Assembly (NCBI GenBank): GCA_002396505.1
Contig: DGYA01000035.1
Span: 21,574 to 80,607 of the forward strand
Reading direction: 5' to 3'
DNA length: 59,034 nt
DNA from: Cyanobacteria bacterium UBA5018
Lineage (GTDB): Bacteria > Cyanobacteriota > Cyanobacteriia > PCC-6307 > Cyanobiaceae
Shown: piece after piece, positions 47,671 through 57,700 of the stretch
How the letters are laid out: each line of letters begins with the position of its first letter
Numbering within the stretch: position 1 is the first letter of the stretch
Position numbers and translations under genes: made by a program
The notes under the pieces: model-generated
Seen by the model: only the letters and a program-made list of their open reading frames with translations
Database searches by the model: none
What the model was told of the DNA's origin: nothing

Positions 47671-48758
47671 ACAAGCTGATGACAACAAAATCCAAGCGAT
47701 CACGTGATGCCTTCTCATTTCAGGAGACAGCAAGAATTCTAGGCATCAGTGCCAAAAAGCTCGAAAGTATCTGTAAGTTCTTCGATGCCCATGATGATGA
47801 CGATTGGGAGCTCATTGAAGGAGAATTCTTTGAGTACGAACCGGGTCAAGCTCGCAGCCGGCGTTTTTACGAAGAAGGCGTAATGGCTCTGGCGAAGTAT
47901 CTAGAGGAGAAGGAAGGTGGGAGTATCTTGGCCAAGATTCACGAGTTCTTCACCCACCATCGTGTGCGGGTGACACGCACACTGGTTAAACGGCGTATCA
48001 TTCAAGTCACCCAAGATAGAAGCACCATTCAGATCCGAGGCGATCTAGTTTTTCTGGAACAGCGCTCTGTTGTGAGGATTTTGGGTACTAATGGCAAGGG
48101 GATGGCTGGCACTATCACAAGGATTCAGGAGGAAAGTTCTGGGCTGGAAGGTGCTGAAGGATTGGAGATCGGTGTGCATTTTGATAGCTTTGAGAATAAA
48201 GACCAGCGTCATTGGAGCCAGCGCGGCATCGTGCGCCTGGCGAAGACGATGAATGACAAAGGCAAGATCACCAAGGCACGTAAAGCCTGGGTGAAAGCTG
48301 TCTCTGAAGTTGCTGAAGAATGTTTTGAAGTCCAGCGAAAGCTGCTAGAAAGCCATGAAGCCAGGGTGAAGGCCGCGAAGGAAAAGGTGCGTCAGAGGGC
48401 ACTACGAAAAGACGGCCCTGGCTGTGCGGTATCCGGCCAAAAACCATCTGCCTCCGATCAGCATCCAGTTGAACTGGAAGCGCATCATCTGTTCGATGCC
48501 AGCTCACGCCCCGACCTGGCAGCTTATGAAGATAATCTGATCGCTATCAGTGGCAGCATTCATCGAAACTTCCACAAGTGGATGGGCTCAAAACCCTGCG
48601 AGCCCAAAGACTTTGTCGACTATCTATTAGGCAATGAAATGAGCCATTTTGATGGACCACCCAGTGCCAAAAAGAGGAAGGAGCAAAAGCTGCAAAAGCT
48701 GATGAATCGGCTTGAGTTGTTGCAAGCGAGATTTGAGGGGAATCATTTGTTGTATTAA
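47667..48758 (+). CDS. HNH-type endonuclease with N-terminal HTH-like domain
   Basis: A 363-residue protein. N-terminus: a MerR/excisionase-like helix-turn-helix (FSFQETARILGISAKKLESI). Middle: a region with RIIQVTQDRSTIQIRGDLVF and GVHFDSFENKDQRHWSQRGI that I cannot assign. Then a charged coiled coil (VQRKLLESHEARVKAAKEKV). The C-terminal nuclease is HNH-like: PVELEAHHLFDASSRPDLAA, NLIAISGSIHRNFHKWMG, with His-His, Asn and His in the expected order and one upstream Cys (GCAVSG). The GTG start overlaps the J-domain gene; an ATG 12 bases later is possible. Confidence 0.8.
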   Translation: MNKLMTTKSKRSRDAFSFQETARILGISAKKLESICKFFDAHDDDDWELIEGEFFEYEPGQARSRRFYEEGVMALAKYLEEKEGGSILAKIHEFFTHHRVRVTRTLVKRRIIQVTQDRSTIQIRGDLVFLEQRSVVRILGTNGKGMAGTITRIQEESSGLEGAEGLEIGVHFDSFENKDQRHWSQRGIVRLAKTMNDKGKITKARKAWVKAVSEVAEECFEVQRKLLESHEARVKAAKEKVRQRALRKDGPGCAVSGQKPSASDQHPVELEAHHLFDASSRPDLAAYEDNLIAISGSIHRNFHKWMGSKPCEPKDFVDYLLGNEMSHFDGPPSAKKRKEQKLQKLMNRLELLQARFEGNHLLY

Positions 48759-48846
48759 TGACATAGCTCACCAGCGTAAATGGAGCAAAGCGGAGTTTGC
48801 GCCCGACTGCAGAACCCTGCGATGCTCTGAGCAGGGTACAGGCGAA

Positions 48847-48975
48847 GTGGCTAAGTATATTGTCAATCTGGATGTGGAGCGCTTGCCGGAGGGGTGCTAC
48901 CTCGCCACATTGGACGAAGTCCCAGGTGGAGCGTGGTGGTGTCAGCGCCGGTTCACCGCTGGAGGAGCGCTTTGA
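48847..48975 (+). pseudogene. HicB-like antitoxin N-terminal remnant
   Basis: From a GTG the frame reads VAKYIVNLDVERLPEGCYLA, TLDEVPGG, the start of HicB/UPF0150-type antitoxins, then turns into unrelated sequence and stops. The rest of the domain and any HicA toxin are missing. Confidence 0.55.
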
Positions 48976-49343
48976 CCATCTCTTAGTAGTGAGTGCCTGA
49001 GTGGATCGCCTGGCCGCAGCTTCCCATGAAATCTGGTTTTCGACTCAGACAACTGTCCGGGACAATGAAGTTGGCCGGTCGGCGACAAGCTCGTTGGCCG
49101 GTTGGGTGAGTGCTGTAGTTCCTGGCGCTGATGCCAAGAGCGCCGGCATCGCCCCCCTCAAGAACCAACCGATGACGCTTCACGCTGTAGGTCTGATACT
49201 CCGAACTTTGACGTCACCGTAGGCCGGGGAAAAAGCCGGGGCGACCATCAACTCACCGCACCGCACCGTTATTCAATGCCAATTGGGGCCGAAAAAGCTT
49301 GTAGACATATTAAAAAGTGGCCACAGGTATGGGCTTAGATTGA
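48976..49343. other. Spacer between HicB scrap and the R-M operon end
   Basis: No gene recognised on either strand. The R-M operon ends at 49344 on the minus strand, so this region is downstream of both flanking transcripts. Bases 49250-49330 are AT-richer; no clear terminator hairpin was found. Confidence 0.5.
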
Positions 49344-51212
49344 TCATTCGGATGCGGAGGGTAGAAGACTGCTCTGGATCCAGGCTGTGAGATAAGCCTG
49401 CTCCGGATGGGTTGGCGTCTCTGGATATCGCCGCTCCAGAGTGCCGTCCCTCACCATCGGTGCGAGGTGGCGATTGGAAAGATTGCCGGCCTCCATTTTG
49501 AGCTGGTCCGCCAGCCAGGCAGGGGTTCGCCAGTGGCCGGCGCAGAGCTGGGCGATCACCTGCCGCAGGGGTTCCTTTCTTGGACGTACCCCAAGCGCTG
49601 CGATGGCCTCCAGCAACGAAGGGGCCAGCTGCTCCCCTCGATCGGCGCCCAGCTCCCCTCGATCGGCGCCCAGCTCCCTTCGATCGGGCCCGAGCTCCCC
49701 CCGATCCGATTGGAGCTCCCCTCGATCCAGCACCTGCTCCCCCCGATCGGCGGATTCGGCAGAGCGCAGCCGTGGCGCCAGGGTGTAGAAGCTCTGCGAT
49801 CCAGCGGGGTGCAGCTCAAGGAGACCCCGATCCCGCAAGCGCCGCAGGATCTGGCTGGCGCCGAGGGTATCGAAACCCATGAGGCTGCGCAGGCTGGCGT
49901 TGTCCACTTGGGTGCTTCGGTGCGCCTGGAGCAGCGCCCGGAACTCTTCGTCGCTGAGATCCTCTCCACCGATGCGGGCCACGAAGGCACGGTCGTCTTC
50001 GCCGAGGGTGGTGGTGTTGCGCAGCACCACGCTCACACTCCTGGGGGTGGGATTGATGCGGGGCGTGGGCAGAAACGCATCGGCCATCTCGGCAAACATG
50101 CGTGGGATGCCTTCCCCCTGATCACGGGTGAGGCCGAGATCCACCAGGGTGCGCATCAGGCGGGGGTTGCGGCTGCAGTGCACGCGCCTGAGGCTGAGCA
50201 GTTCATCGAGGCTTAGTTCGGGCAACAGCCCGCCGGGGCTGCTCACTTCCATGCGGTCGTCGAACAGCCACACTTCGATGCCGGCGCCCTGAACGCTGTA
50301 GTCGCGATGGGCGATCGCGTTGAGCAGGGCTTCCTGCCAGGAGAATCGCGGGTATTCACTCACTGGCCGGAAGCGGTTGCCCACCAGCCGTGAGGGTTGC
50401 CGCATCAGGCTGCCAACCACGTTTAGAGCTTCCTGCCACACCTGGGGCAGGTTGCCTTCGATGCGGGGTCGTTCCTCCACGTTGTGCTCGGCCCCCAGGC
50501 GCCGCTCGGTGCCTACAACGCGAAACACCCGTACTCCGGAGTTGGGATGCTCTGGGCCCTGCTTGGCGAACAGCAACTCAGCTGCCTGTCTGAGCACCAG
50601 CCCACTACCTCGGCGATCGGCAAGCTTCCGTTTCAGCAGGTACTCCCCATCGCTGAGCGCCTCGAGGCCGGCACCCTGCCGCGCCTGGGAGAGCAGATCG
50701 CGATCGAGATCGGCGAGCGCCAGGGGGGAAGGGCGGCTTTCGTAGCTCTCCACCAGGCCCTGGAACTTGAGCGCTCGGATCTTGCTTTCACTGGTCTCGA
50801 TGGTCTGATCGCCGATGCGCAGCGGAAAGCCATCGCCGGTCACCTGCACTGGGCCGTCGGCGCTGGGCACGTCGAACACCACCAGTTCCTGCCCATCAAC
50901 GGAAACCAGAAATCCATGGGGTTGCGGGGGCTGTAGCCGCGCCTGGGTAACCGCCAGCAGGGACTCCAGCGCCTTGGGGGGCAGCCGATGACCAGTGATG
51001 GTGTGATCGTCCTCGATCCCAAGGATCAGCACTCCACCTTCTGCATTGGCAAAGCCGGCCCCATAGCGGGCAACCTGATCACGTAACTCGCGACGATCGC
51101 GGGGTTGCTTCTCACCTGGCGGACCGTGAAACAAGGACTTGCGATCGAAATGCTGACCTTCGTCCTGGGATAGGAAGGGCTGCACATCGAAGCGGGGCCC
51201 CTGGCCCGTCAT
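49344..51212 (-). CDS. AlbA_2 (Schlafen-type) DNA-binding/ATPase-like protein
   Basis: A 622-residue protein. Residues about 15-150: AlbA_2/Schlafen domain (FLSQDEGQHFDRKSLFHG with acidic-Lys core, RYGAGFANAEGGVLILGIED). Residues about 250-420: HATPase_c_4-type region (SWQEALLNAIAHRDYSVQGA, WLFDDRMEVSSPGGLLPEL, GLTRDQGEGIPRMFAEM). A winged-helix follows (LMGFDTLGASQILRRLRDRG). Then a seven-residue repeat around DRGELGA (about residues 480-525), and a second winged helix at the C-terminus. The ATG overlaps the hsdS stop as ATGA. Last gene of the type I R-M operon. Role unproven. Confidence 0.88.
   Translation of the reverse strand: MTGQGPRFDVQPFLSQDEGQHFDRKSLFHGPPGEKQPRDRRELRDQVARYGAGFANAEGGVLILGIEDDHTITGHRLPPKALESLLAVTQARLQPPQPHGFLVSVDGQELVVFDVPSADGPVQVTGDGFPLRIGDQTIETSESKIRALKFQGLVESYESRPSPLALADLDRDLLSQARQGAGLEALSDGEYLLKRKLADRRGSGLVLRQAAELLFAKQGPEHPNSGVRVFRVVGTERRLGAEHNVEERPRIEGNLPQVWQEALNVVGSLMRQPSRLVGNRFRPVSEYPRFSWQEALLNAIAHRDYSVQGAGIEVWLFDDRMEVSSPGGLLPELSLDELLSLRRVHCSRNPRLMRTLVDLGLTRDQGEGIPRMFAEMADAFLPTPRINPTPRSVSVVLRNTTTLGEDDRAFVARIGGEDLSDEEFRALLQAHRSTQVDNASLRSLMGFDTLGASQILRRLRDRGLLELHPAGSQSFYTLAPRLRSAESADRGEQVLDRGELQSDRGELGPDRRELGADRGELGADRGEQLAPSLLEAIAALGVRPRKEPLRQVIAQLCAGHWRTPAWLADQLKMEAGNLSNRHLAPMVRDGTLERRYPETPTHPEQAYLTAWIQSSLLPSASE
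49626..49756. repeat. 21-bp in-frame tandem repeat in the AlbA_2 gene
   Basis: About six units of the form CTCCCCTCGATCGGCGCCCAG (and variants) follow in phase, encoding the heptad (A/G/S)DRGEL(G/Q). Copies at about 49653 and 49674 are nearly identical, the outer ones more diverged. The unit includes the CGATCG core of the HIP1 element. Confidence 0.85.
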
Positions 51213-52807
51213 CCCACCGCCTCCAGTAACACCTGTCCATTTTCCTGGACTTCGCGGGCTGTGCCACTCTCCAATTCCCTATACAACTGCTGCTGAAACC
51301 GCTGCGGCTCGAGCTCGGAAACGGCCAACAAGGCCCGCTCACTGAGCGCCCCACACTCCCGCAGCAGTCCAGCGAGAAAATCAGGCGGGACTGGGGCGGC
51401 TTCTATAGCGATCTGATCCGGATTGGTTGAAGCCTTCCTTCGCCCGCGCCGCGAGGGTTTGCCCGCAGCAGCCTCCGCCTGACGGGCCGCCCGGATCCGT
51501 TCCAGCAGCACGCTTGCCGGTTCGTCGCCCGGATCCTGGGGCACCAGCTCGCCGCGGAAGGCCTTGGCCAGCAACGCTGGGGTCAGGCGATCGACAACAT
51601 GGCGCGTGGTGGTGAGGCGGGCTTCGAGTTGGTCAGCGAGGGTGAAGAGGCCTTGGGCGCGGCGGACGATTTCTTTTTGTTCCGCAATCGAAGGCAAATA
51701 CAGCGGGGCACGCTTCATTGAACCGACGTTGAAATGCGCTTGAGCAACCCCCACCTGTTCTGACTTAACGAAGCCTTGACCAAGACTTGAGTTGATGACA
51801 ATTGCACCAAAATCAGCAATAAGTCTCGGGCCAGGCCTGGCGATAACAAGATCAGAGCAGTTCGCCTCTGGTAATTCATCTGGGATAACACAGCATTGGC
51901 CCGGTGCTCCAGTCCTGACAACAGCGAGATCACCAGGTAGAAGTGACGACTTAATGATGCTTTGATGAAATGCTGGACTGATAAAGGCGAGGTTTTCCCT
52001 GTCAAAACGAAAAGGCCGAACGTTGAGCGATCGAAGGAATGGAACCCCATGGGCAACGTACTGATCCGCCATCTTTCCGACAAACCCAACAGTTATGTAA
52101 TGGCATTCAGCTCCGAAAGTGGTGCTTCCCCATTGATTAGCATCTGCGTTTTCCTCCCTCCACTCCCGCGTCAACTCCCCCGACGTCGCCGCCGACAGCA
52201 CGGCCTGGCGAAAGCGCTTGAGGATCGCCGCCACGCCATCAAGCCGCTGGCGGCAGGCATCAACGGCGGCGAGGGTGGTGTCGAGCTTGGCGGCGATGCG
52301 GCGTTGTTCGTTGAGAGGGGCAAGAGGTACAAGAGTTTCAAGCAGAACTCGCTGAGAAATATTGCGCATTGACAGCTGATTCCCGCTTGAGGTCTTGGAT
52401 AGGTAATTGCGGGCCTCAGGCGATGAAAGATATCGGTATATCCATGGCTTGATTGCCTCTTCTGCGGCCACAAGTCTCAAGATCTTGTCGCTAAGCCGAA
52501 GATCTTTGGACAGTGACTCAACCATGACACAGGCACCAACAAGCTCAATCGTGTTAGCCCTCGAGAACAACAGATCTCCTTGGCGGATCCTGGTCTCTGG
52601 ATCAAGTGCCACACCAGGGGGGACTGTCTTGCTCTCCTCTTCACGAAATCGACCCCAGCTCACAGCGCTCACTTTGACAACCCCAGTCTCTCCATTTAGA
52701 GGAGGACGTTCTATGCAGCGAAAGTTTTTCCCAGCCTGAATGCGATCAATGAGTTCAGCAAGTGTGACTTGATCCCACCCCACCGGCAACTCCCGCCCCT
52801 CCATCAC
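51209..52807 (-). CDS. hsdS: Type I restriction-modification specificity subunit
   Basis: A 532-residue DNA-recognition subunit with two target-recognition domains. Each is followed by a conserved helical spacer: LAPLNEQRRIAAKLDTTLAA with AILKRFRQAVLSAATSGELT, and PSIAEQKEIVRRAQGLFTLA with LTPALLAKAFRGELVPQDPG. The C-terminal extension of about 100 residues (from RAARQAEAAAGKPSRRGRRK) is longer than usual. Its start overlaps hsdM by four bases and its stop overlaps the AlbA_2 gene. Confidence 0.95.
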   Translation of the reverse strand: MMEGRELPVGWDQVTLAELIDRIQAGKNFRCIERPPLNGETGVVKVSAVSWGRFREEESKTVPPGVALDPETRIRQGDLLFSRANTIELVGACVMVESLSKDLRLSDKILRLVAAEEAIKPWIYRYLSSPEARNYLSKTSSGNQLSMRNISQRVLLETLVPLAPLNEQRRIAAKLDTTLAAVDACRQRLDGVAAILKRFRQAVLSAATSGELTREWREENADANQWGSTTFGAECHYITVGFVGKMADQYVAHGVPFLRSLNVRPFRFDRENLAFISPAFHQSIIKSSLLPGDLAVVRTGAPGQCCVIPDELPEANCSDLVIARPGPRLIADFGAIVINSSLGQGFVKSEQVGVAQAHFNVGSMKRAPLYLPSIAEQKEIVRRAQGLFTLADQLEARLTTTRHVVDRLTPALLAKAFRGELVPQDPGDEPASVLLERIRAARQAEAAAGKPSRRGRRKASTNPDQIAIEAAPVPPDFLAGLLRECGALSERALLAVSELEPQRFQQQLYRELESGTAREVQENGQVLLEAVG

Positions 52808-54303
52808 ACCAACTCCTCCACCTCTTCCCCCAGTTCCGCCAGGATCGCCCGCAAATCTTGAAGTGCCCCTTCCAGTTCCAGCATCGCCTCCTGGGCAAGC
52901 ACAGCTGGTTCCGGCAGATCGGCGCCATCTTCAGCCGAATCATCCTTCAGCCAGGCCAGATCGAGGCTGTCACCCCGGGCGGCAATCTCCTCGCGGCTGA
53001 AGCACTGCCAGCGGCCTTCCGGTCCTGTGGCCGTGCGCGGCGCCAGGCCCAGGGGATCGGGGCCATAGGCCTCTTCAAACGCTACAAAATGCTCGCGGGT
53101 GAGCGGGGTGCGCTTGCCGAAGGCCGGCATGTTGGCCCGCAGGTCGTACACCCATACAACTTCGGTGTTGCCCCGATCGCTAGCGCCGCGGGTGAAGAAC
53201 AGCACATTGGTCTTCACGCCCTGTGCATAAAAAATGCCGGTGGGCAAGCGCAGGATCGTGTGCAGGTTGCACTTTTGCATTAGATCCTCGCGGATCTGTT
53301 TGCCAACGTTGCCCTCAAACAACACGTTGTCGGGCAGCACCACCGCCGCCCGACCGCCGGGTTTGAGCGCACGATAGATGTGCTGCAGGAAGCAGAACTG
53401 CTTGTTGCTGGTGGGGAAGGTGAAATCGGTGCGGCTCGGCAGGCCGCCGCCCTTCTTGGTGCCGAAGGGGGGATTGGTGAGGATCAGGCTGGCCGGTGGC
53501 AGGCCCTGGCCGTCGCCGCTGAGCGTGTCTCCATACCAGATGCCGCATTGCTCTGGCCGCGACTCCAGCCCGTGCAGCATCAGGTTCATCAGCGCCAGGC
53601 GGTGTGTGTCCTGCACGTGCTCCATGCCGTAAAACGTGCGCTCGTAGAACTGCTTCTGCTGCTTCTCATCCAGCAGGCTCGGATCCTGGTGGTCTCGTAT
53701 CCAGCGCTGGGCTGCGATCAGGAAGCCGCCCGTGCCGGCGGCCGGATCCTGAATCACATCCCCCAGCTGCGGCTGCATCACCGCCACCATCGCATCGATC
53801 AGCGGCCTTGGCGTGAAGTATTGGCCGGCGCCTGATTTCTTTTCCTCGGCGTTTTTCTGCAGCAAGCCCTCATAGAGATCGCCCAATCCCTCCTGGCGGG
53901 CGCTGTACCAATCGATCTTGTCGATCTCGTCAACCAGCTTTTTGAGGGTGACCGGCTTCTTGATGAAGGTACTGGCATTGGCGTAGATCTCTGTCACGAT
54001 TGCCGAGGCAGGATCCGATTCTTTTTCTTCTTCATTTATCTCTTTATTTTGCTGGGATGGGCTCCCAAGCTTCAGCAGCAATTCCCTGTAATGGTCAAAT
54101 TGACTGAGGCCTTGCAGGGTCTCAAGCACGTCCCAGCGCCATTCCGCCGGAATCCCCTCCTCCCGGCCTGTCTCCTTGGCCATCTTCAGGAACAGGAGGT
54201 AAGTGAGTTCCGTCACGTACTGGTGGTACGTGACACCGTCATCCTTCAGCACATTGCAGAGGTTCCAGAGCTTGGCAACGATGTCGTGGGTGGTGGTGGG
54301 CAT
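52804..54303 (-). CDS. hsdM: Type I restriction-modification methyltransferase subunit
   Basis: A 499-residue N6-adenine methyltransferase. N-terminal HsdM helices (DIVAKLWNLCNVLKDDGVTY), then AGQYFTPRPLIDAMV, SAM motif I QDPAAGTGGFLIAAQRWIRD, catalytic motif IV LILTNPPFGTKK. The C-terminus is acidic and coiled-coil-like (EAMLELEGALQDLRAILAEL). The start is ATG at 54303; a GTG directly before it is also in frame. Follows the aspartic protease gene by 20 bases. Confidence 0.96.
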   Translation of the reverse strand: MPTTTHDIVAKLWNLCNVLKDDGVTYHQYVTELTYLLFLKMAKETGREEGIPAEWRWDVLETLQGLSQFDHYRELLLKLGSPSQQNKEINEEEKESDPASAIVTEIYANASTFIKKPVTLKKLVDEIDKIDWYSARQEGLGDLYEGLLQKNAEEKKSGAGQYFTPRPLIDAMVAVMQPQLGDVIQDPAAGTGGFLIAAQRWIRDHQDPSLLDEKQQKQFYERTFYGMEHVQDTHRLALMNLMLHGLESRPEQCGIWYGDTLSGDGQGLPPASLILTNPPFGTKKGGGLPSRTDFTFPTSNKQFCFLQHIYRALKPGGRAAVVLPDNVLFEGNVGKQIREDLMQKCNLHTILRLPTGIFYAQGVKTNVLFFTRGASDRGNTEVVWVYDLRANMPAFGKRTPLTREHFVAFEEAYGPDPLGLAPRTATGPEGRWQCFSREEIAARGDSLDLAWLKDDSAEDGADLPEPAVLAQEAMLELEGALQDLRAILAELGEEVEELV

Positions 54304-54323
54304 CACGGTTCAGGTGTTGGGCG

Positions 54324-54704
54324 TCACTTCGCCACGCTCACGGGGATGTTGGGGCTCTCCGGGTTCACATCCACGCTCTGCAGCTGCGGCCGCAGCACCA
54401 GGTCCATGTCCTCCATCGGGATCGCCCCCAGCAGCACCTCATTGCCCAGCACCATCGCTCCGGTGAAGCAGCGGCGGTTGCGGAAGCGCACCTCCACCGG
54501 GCCCACGTAGGGCACCGTGCGCCGGTGGCCATCGGCCAGCACCACCTCGCGGCGCTCCAGTTCCGACAGGCTCAGCTGGATTGCCAGGTGCTCCGGGATG
54601 CAGAGGTGCACCGCCCCAGTGTCCACCAGGGCCGACACCTCCAGCGGCGCCAGATCGGGCCGGGTGGGGTTGCTAAGCGAGAAGGTGCCGCGAATCAATC
54701 CCAT
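54324..54704 (-). CDS. Clan AA (retropepsin-like) aspartic protease
   Basis: A 126-residue single-domain aspartyl protease: MGLIRGTFSLSNPTRPD, then VSALVDTGAVHLCIPEHLAI with the catalytic Asp-Thr-Gly, VLADGHRRTVPYVGPVEVRF, VLGNEVLLGAIPMEDMDLVL, and the common end NPESPNIPVSVAK. One domain per chain implies a homodimer, as in retropepsins. I chose the ATG at 54702-54704 on family length. It sits inside the R-M operon between hsdR and hsdM. Substrate unknown; in cyanobacteria such genes are widespread and often near TA or R-M genes (recollection). Confidence 0.88.
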   Translation of the reverse strand: MGLIRGTFSLSNPTRPDLAPLEVSALVDTGAVHLCIPEHLAIQLSLSELERREVVLADGHRRTVPYVGPVEVRFRNRRCFTGAMVLGNEVLLGAIPMEDMDLVLRPQLQSVDVNPESPNIPVSVAK

Positions 54705-54730
54705 CAACTCACCGTAGCCAGCCACTGGCT

Positions 54731-57700
54731 TCACGCCGCCCAAACCTCACGCTTGAACTCACGCAGCACGCCATCCAGCTCGCCGCCAAACATCCGGTTC
54801 AGCCGTGGCCAGCCGCCACCTTCCCGCTTGAAGAACAGCAGGTCGTCATCGAGCGCTTCGCGATCCACGATCGTGATCGCCTTGGTTTGATTGGCGATGC
54901 GTTGCAACCACTGGCGTTGGGGTGTGGTCCAGCTGCGGGAGGCCAGGATCCGCTGCAGCGCCTTATCCACCCGCTGGTCGTAGGGCACCAGCGGGTCCCC
55001 AAAGGCCGCCTGGCGGATGTAGCCCATGATCGAAGCGGCCATGGCCTGGTTGGTGGTTTCGCGCCAGGCGGTGGCCAGGGTGGCCTCGTTGTAGCCCCGC
55101 TGATCGAGGGCAAGCCTTAGTTCCCGAAGATCCTTCCGGGTGAGTTCCCAGGGCCGCTGCAGCACGGTGGTGAGGGCCGGTAGGTCGTTGCCGCTGTCGC
55201 GCACAAAGGCCGTGAAACCATCCAGGTAGTCCTCCGGGCGGGTGGCCTCGCCATAGCCCCGTTCAATCGATCGCAACGCGTCGTCGTGCTCGGAGAGGAA
55301 CTGGGGCTTGGCTGGCCCGTCCCACTGCTGATCCAACAACTCAGCCAAGCCGGAGATCGTGCCAAGCCAGCGCCTGGCCTCGGTGATCGGCAGCTGCTGC
55401 AGGCGGTTGATGAAGGCGGCGGGTTCCTCGCCGGTGAGCAACCGGAACTGGGCCGTTTGGTTTTCGCTCAACCGCTGTTGCTTGCGCCGCAGCTTGGCGA
55501 TCAGCTGTTGACGCACTAGCTCGCTCTCCTCGCCCTCCGTGGTTTCCAGTTCTTGGAACAGCTGGCTGAAGCTGATATTCGGGTTCACCACCACCGGCTT
55601 CATGTCCGTGAAGTTCTTCAGCGCCTCGTAGATCCGAACGGCATCAAAGATGCGGAAGTGGGTCTTGTCGATCGCATCACAAAGGCGGGTGGCGCGGCCG
55701 ATCATCTGGTCGTAGAGGATGCGGCTGTTCATCCGCCGCAGGAACACGATGTTGCAAATGGCTGGCACATCCACACCGGTGCTGAGCAGATCCACCGTTA
55801 CGGCCACATTGGGAAAAGCTTCGTTCTTGAAACGGCGTATCAGCTGCTTGGGCTTATCACTGGCACCGGTGATCTTGGCGACCGCATCATTGGGCACACT
55901 GCCATAGCGCTGTTGGAAGGCCTCTTTGAGCAGCATCACCACCAGATCGGCATGGGCGTCGCTAACGCAGAAGATCAGGGTTTTGTAGGGGGAAAACGGA
56001 TCCAGCTCATCGGCGAGCGCATCGCAAACCACCTGGTTGAACGAATCCGTGATCACCTTGCGGTTGAAGGCCTCCACTTCAAAACGCAACTCATCCGGCG
56101 TCGTGAACTTATCAATCTGTGTGGTGGTTGGATCGTAAAATTTAACTTCCTCGCCAGCAGCCCAGCCAATGCCTTCGCTGGAGAGTTCGGTGTTAATCCG
56201 AATCGGTGGTTCATGGTCCACCAGAAAGCCATCCACCACCGCCTCGCGGTAGCTGTACACGAACACCGGTTTCCCAAAGATGCTCACTGTGTGCAATGCC
56301 GGCGTGGCTGTGAGGCCGATCTTGACGGCATCAAACATCTCGATCACCCTCCGGTACTTCGAGACATAGTCGTTGAAATCTCTGAAGCGCAGCTCAAGCT
56401 CACTCAGCTCCCGATCCAACAGATAGCCCCGGTGGCATTCATCCACTACGATCAGGTCGTAGGTATCCACCGTTGGCTTTTCTTCCTCGCTGCCAAGCAA
56501 CAGGCGCTGCACCATCGCCTGCACGGTGGCGATGTGTACTCGAGTATCGCTTTCTGCCTCGCGCTCGCCCAGTTCCTTGATGCCGTAGATGTCGGCAAAG
56601 CTCTGCAGGCTCTCCATGCGAGTTTCCTTGAAGGCATCGGCGGCCTGGGTGCCGAGTTCAGAGCGGTCCACCAGAAACAGCACGCGCCGGAATCGCCCGG
56701 TTTTGAGCAGCCGATAGATCAGGGCAATGCAAGTCTTCGTTTTGCCCGTGCCGGTGGCCATGGCGAGCATGATCTCCCGTTGGCCTGCTGCAATCGCCGC
56801 TTCAGTGGCTTCGATGGCGCGCCTCTGGTAGGGCCGCAGCGGAAAGCCAAAGCTGAACAATTCCTGCCGCAACTTCGCCTGGGCCAGATCCACGTCCTGG
56901 CGAGATAGCGCCTTGAGCCCTTCTGCTGAATACCAGCGTTCAAGGGGTCCGGCGAGATTGTCGCTGCGGCGCAGATCGCGGAACCAGATGCCGCTCTTGG
57001 TGCGCAGTTGGTTCAAGAAGGGTCGGCCATTGCTGGAGAAGGCGAAGGGGATGCGGTATTCGCCCGCTGAACCCCAACCCTGGGCCTTCAGTTCCGTTTC
57101 TTCACTTGGTTGGAAGTCCCGGCAATAGCGCTCAGCCTGGGGCAGCTTGCCCGCCACATCCTTGTTGGCCCGCTTGGCCTCCACTGCCGCATACGGGGTC
57201 AGGCCAACAAACAGCACGTAATCGGCGGGTCCGCTGCTGGTGGGCCACTCGGCGATGGCCAGGTTGCGGTTCTTTTGCGGTCGCGCTCCCTTCCCATAAC
57301 GAAGGGTCTGCGTATCAGCCTCCCAGCCCGCTTGGCGCAACTGTTCGTCGATCAGCTGGCGGGTGGCCGCCTCATCCAGTTCGATCGAACCAGCGGCTTT
57401 TCGTGCCGCCTGCAGCAATCCCGCCGAAACCGCTGCCGGTTGCCGGGTGGCGGCATTTTGAAGGGCTTGCAGTTGGGCGGCTAGGGCAACCTTGTCCGCC
57501 TCAACCGCTGTGGCCAACTGTTCCCATTGCTGCTGATCGTCGAGGGCCTGTTGCAGCTGGGCCTCCGTGGCGTTGAGCTGCTCGGCTACGGCACCTCCCT
57601 GGGCGCGGAAGGCATCAAGCGCACTCTGCAGGCTGGCCAGCTCAGCGCGTAGTCCTTCGCTTTCATCGGCCGGGGGCTGGGGAGGGCGAAATGGACCACT

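Noticed and set aside
55553..56908. 451-codon plus-strand frame inside hsdR
   Set aside because: Antisense to the helicase core of hsdR; shadow composition.
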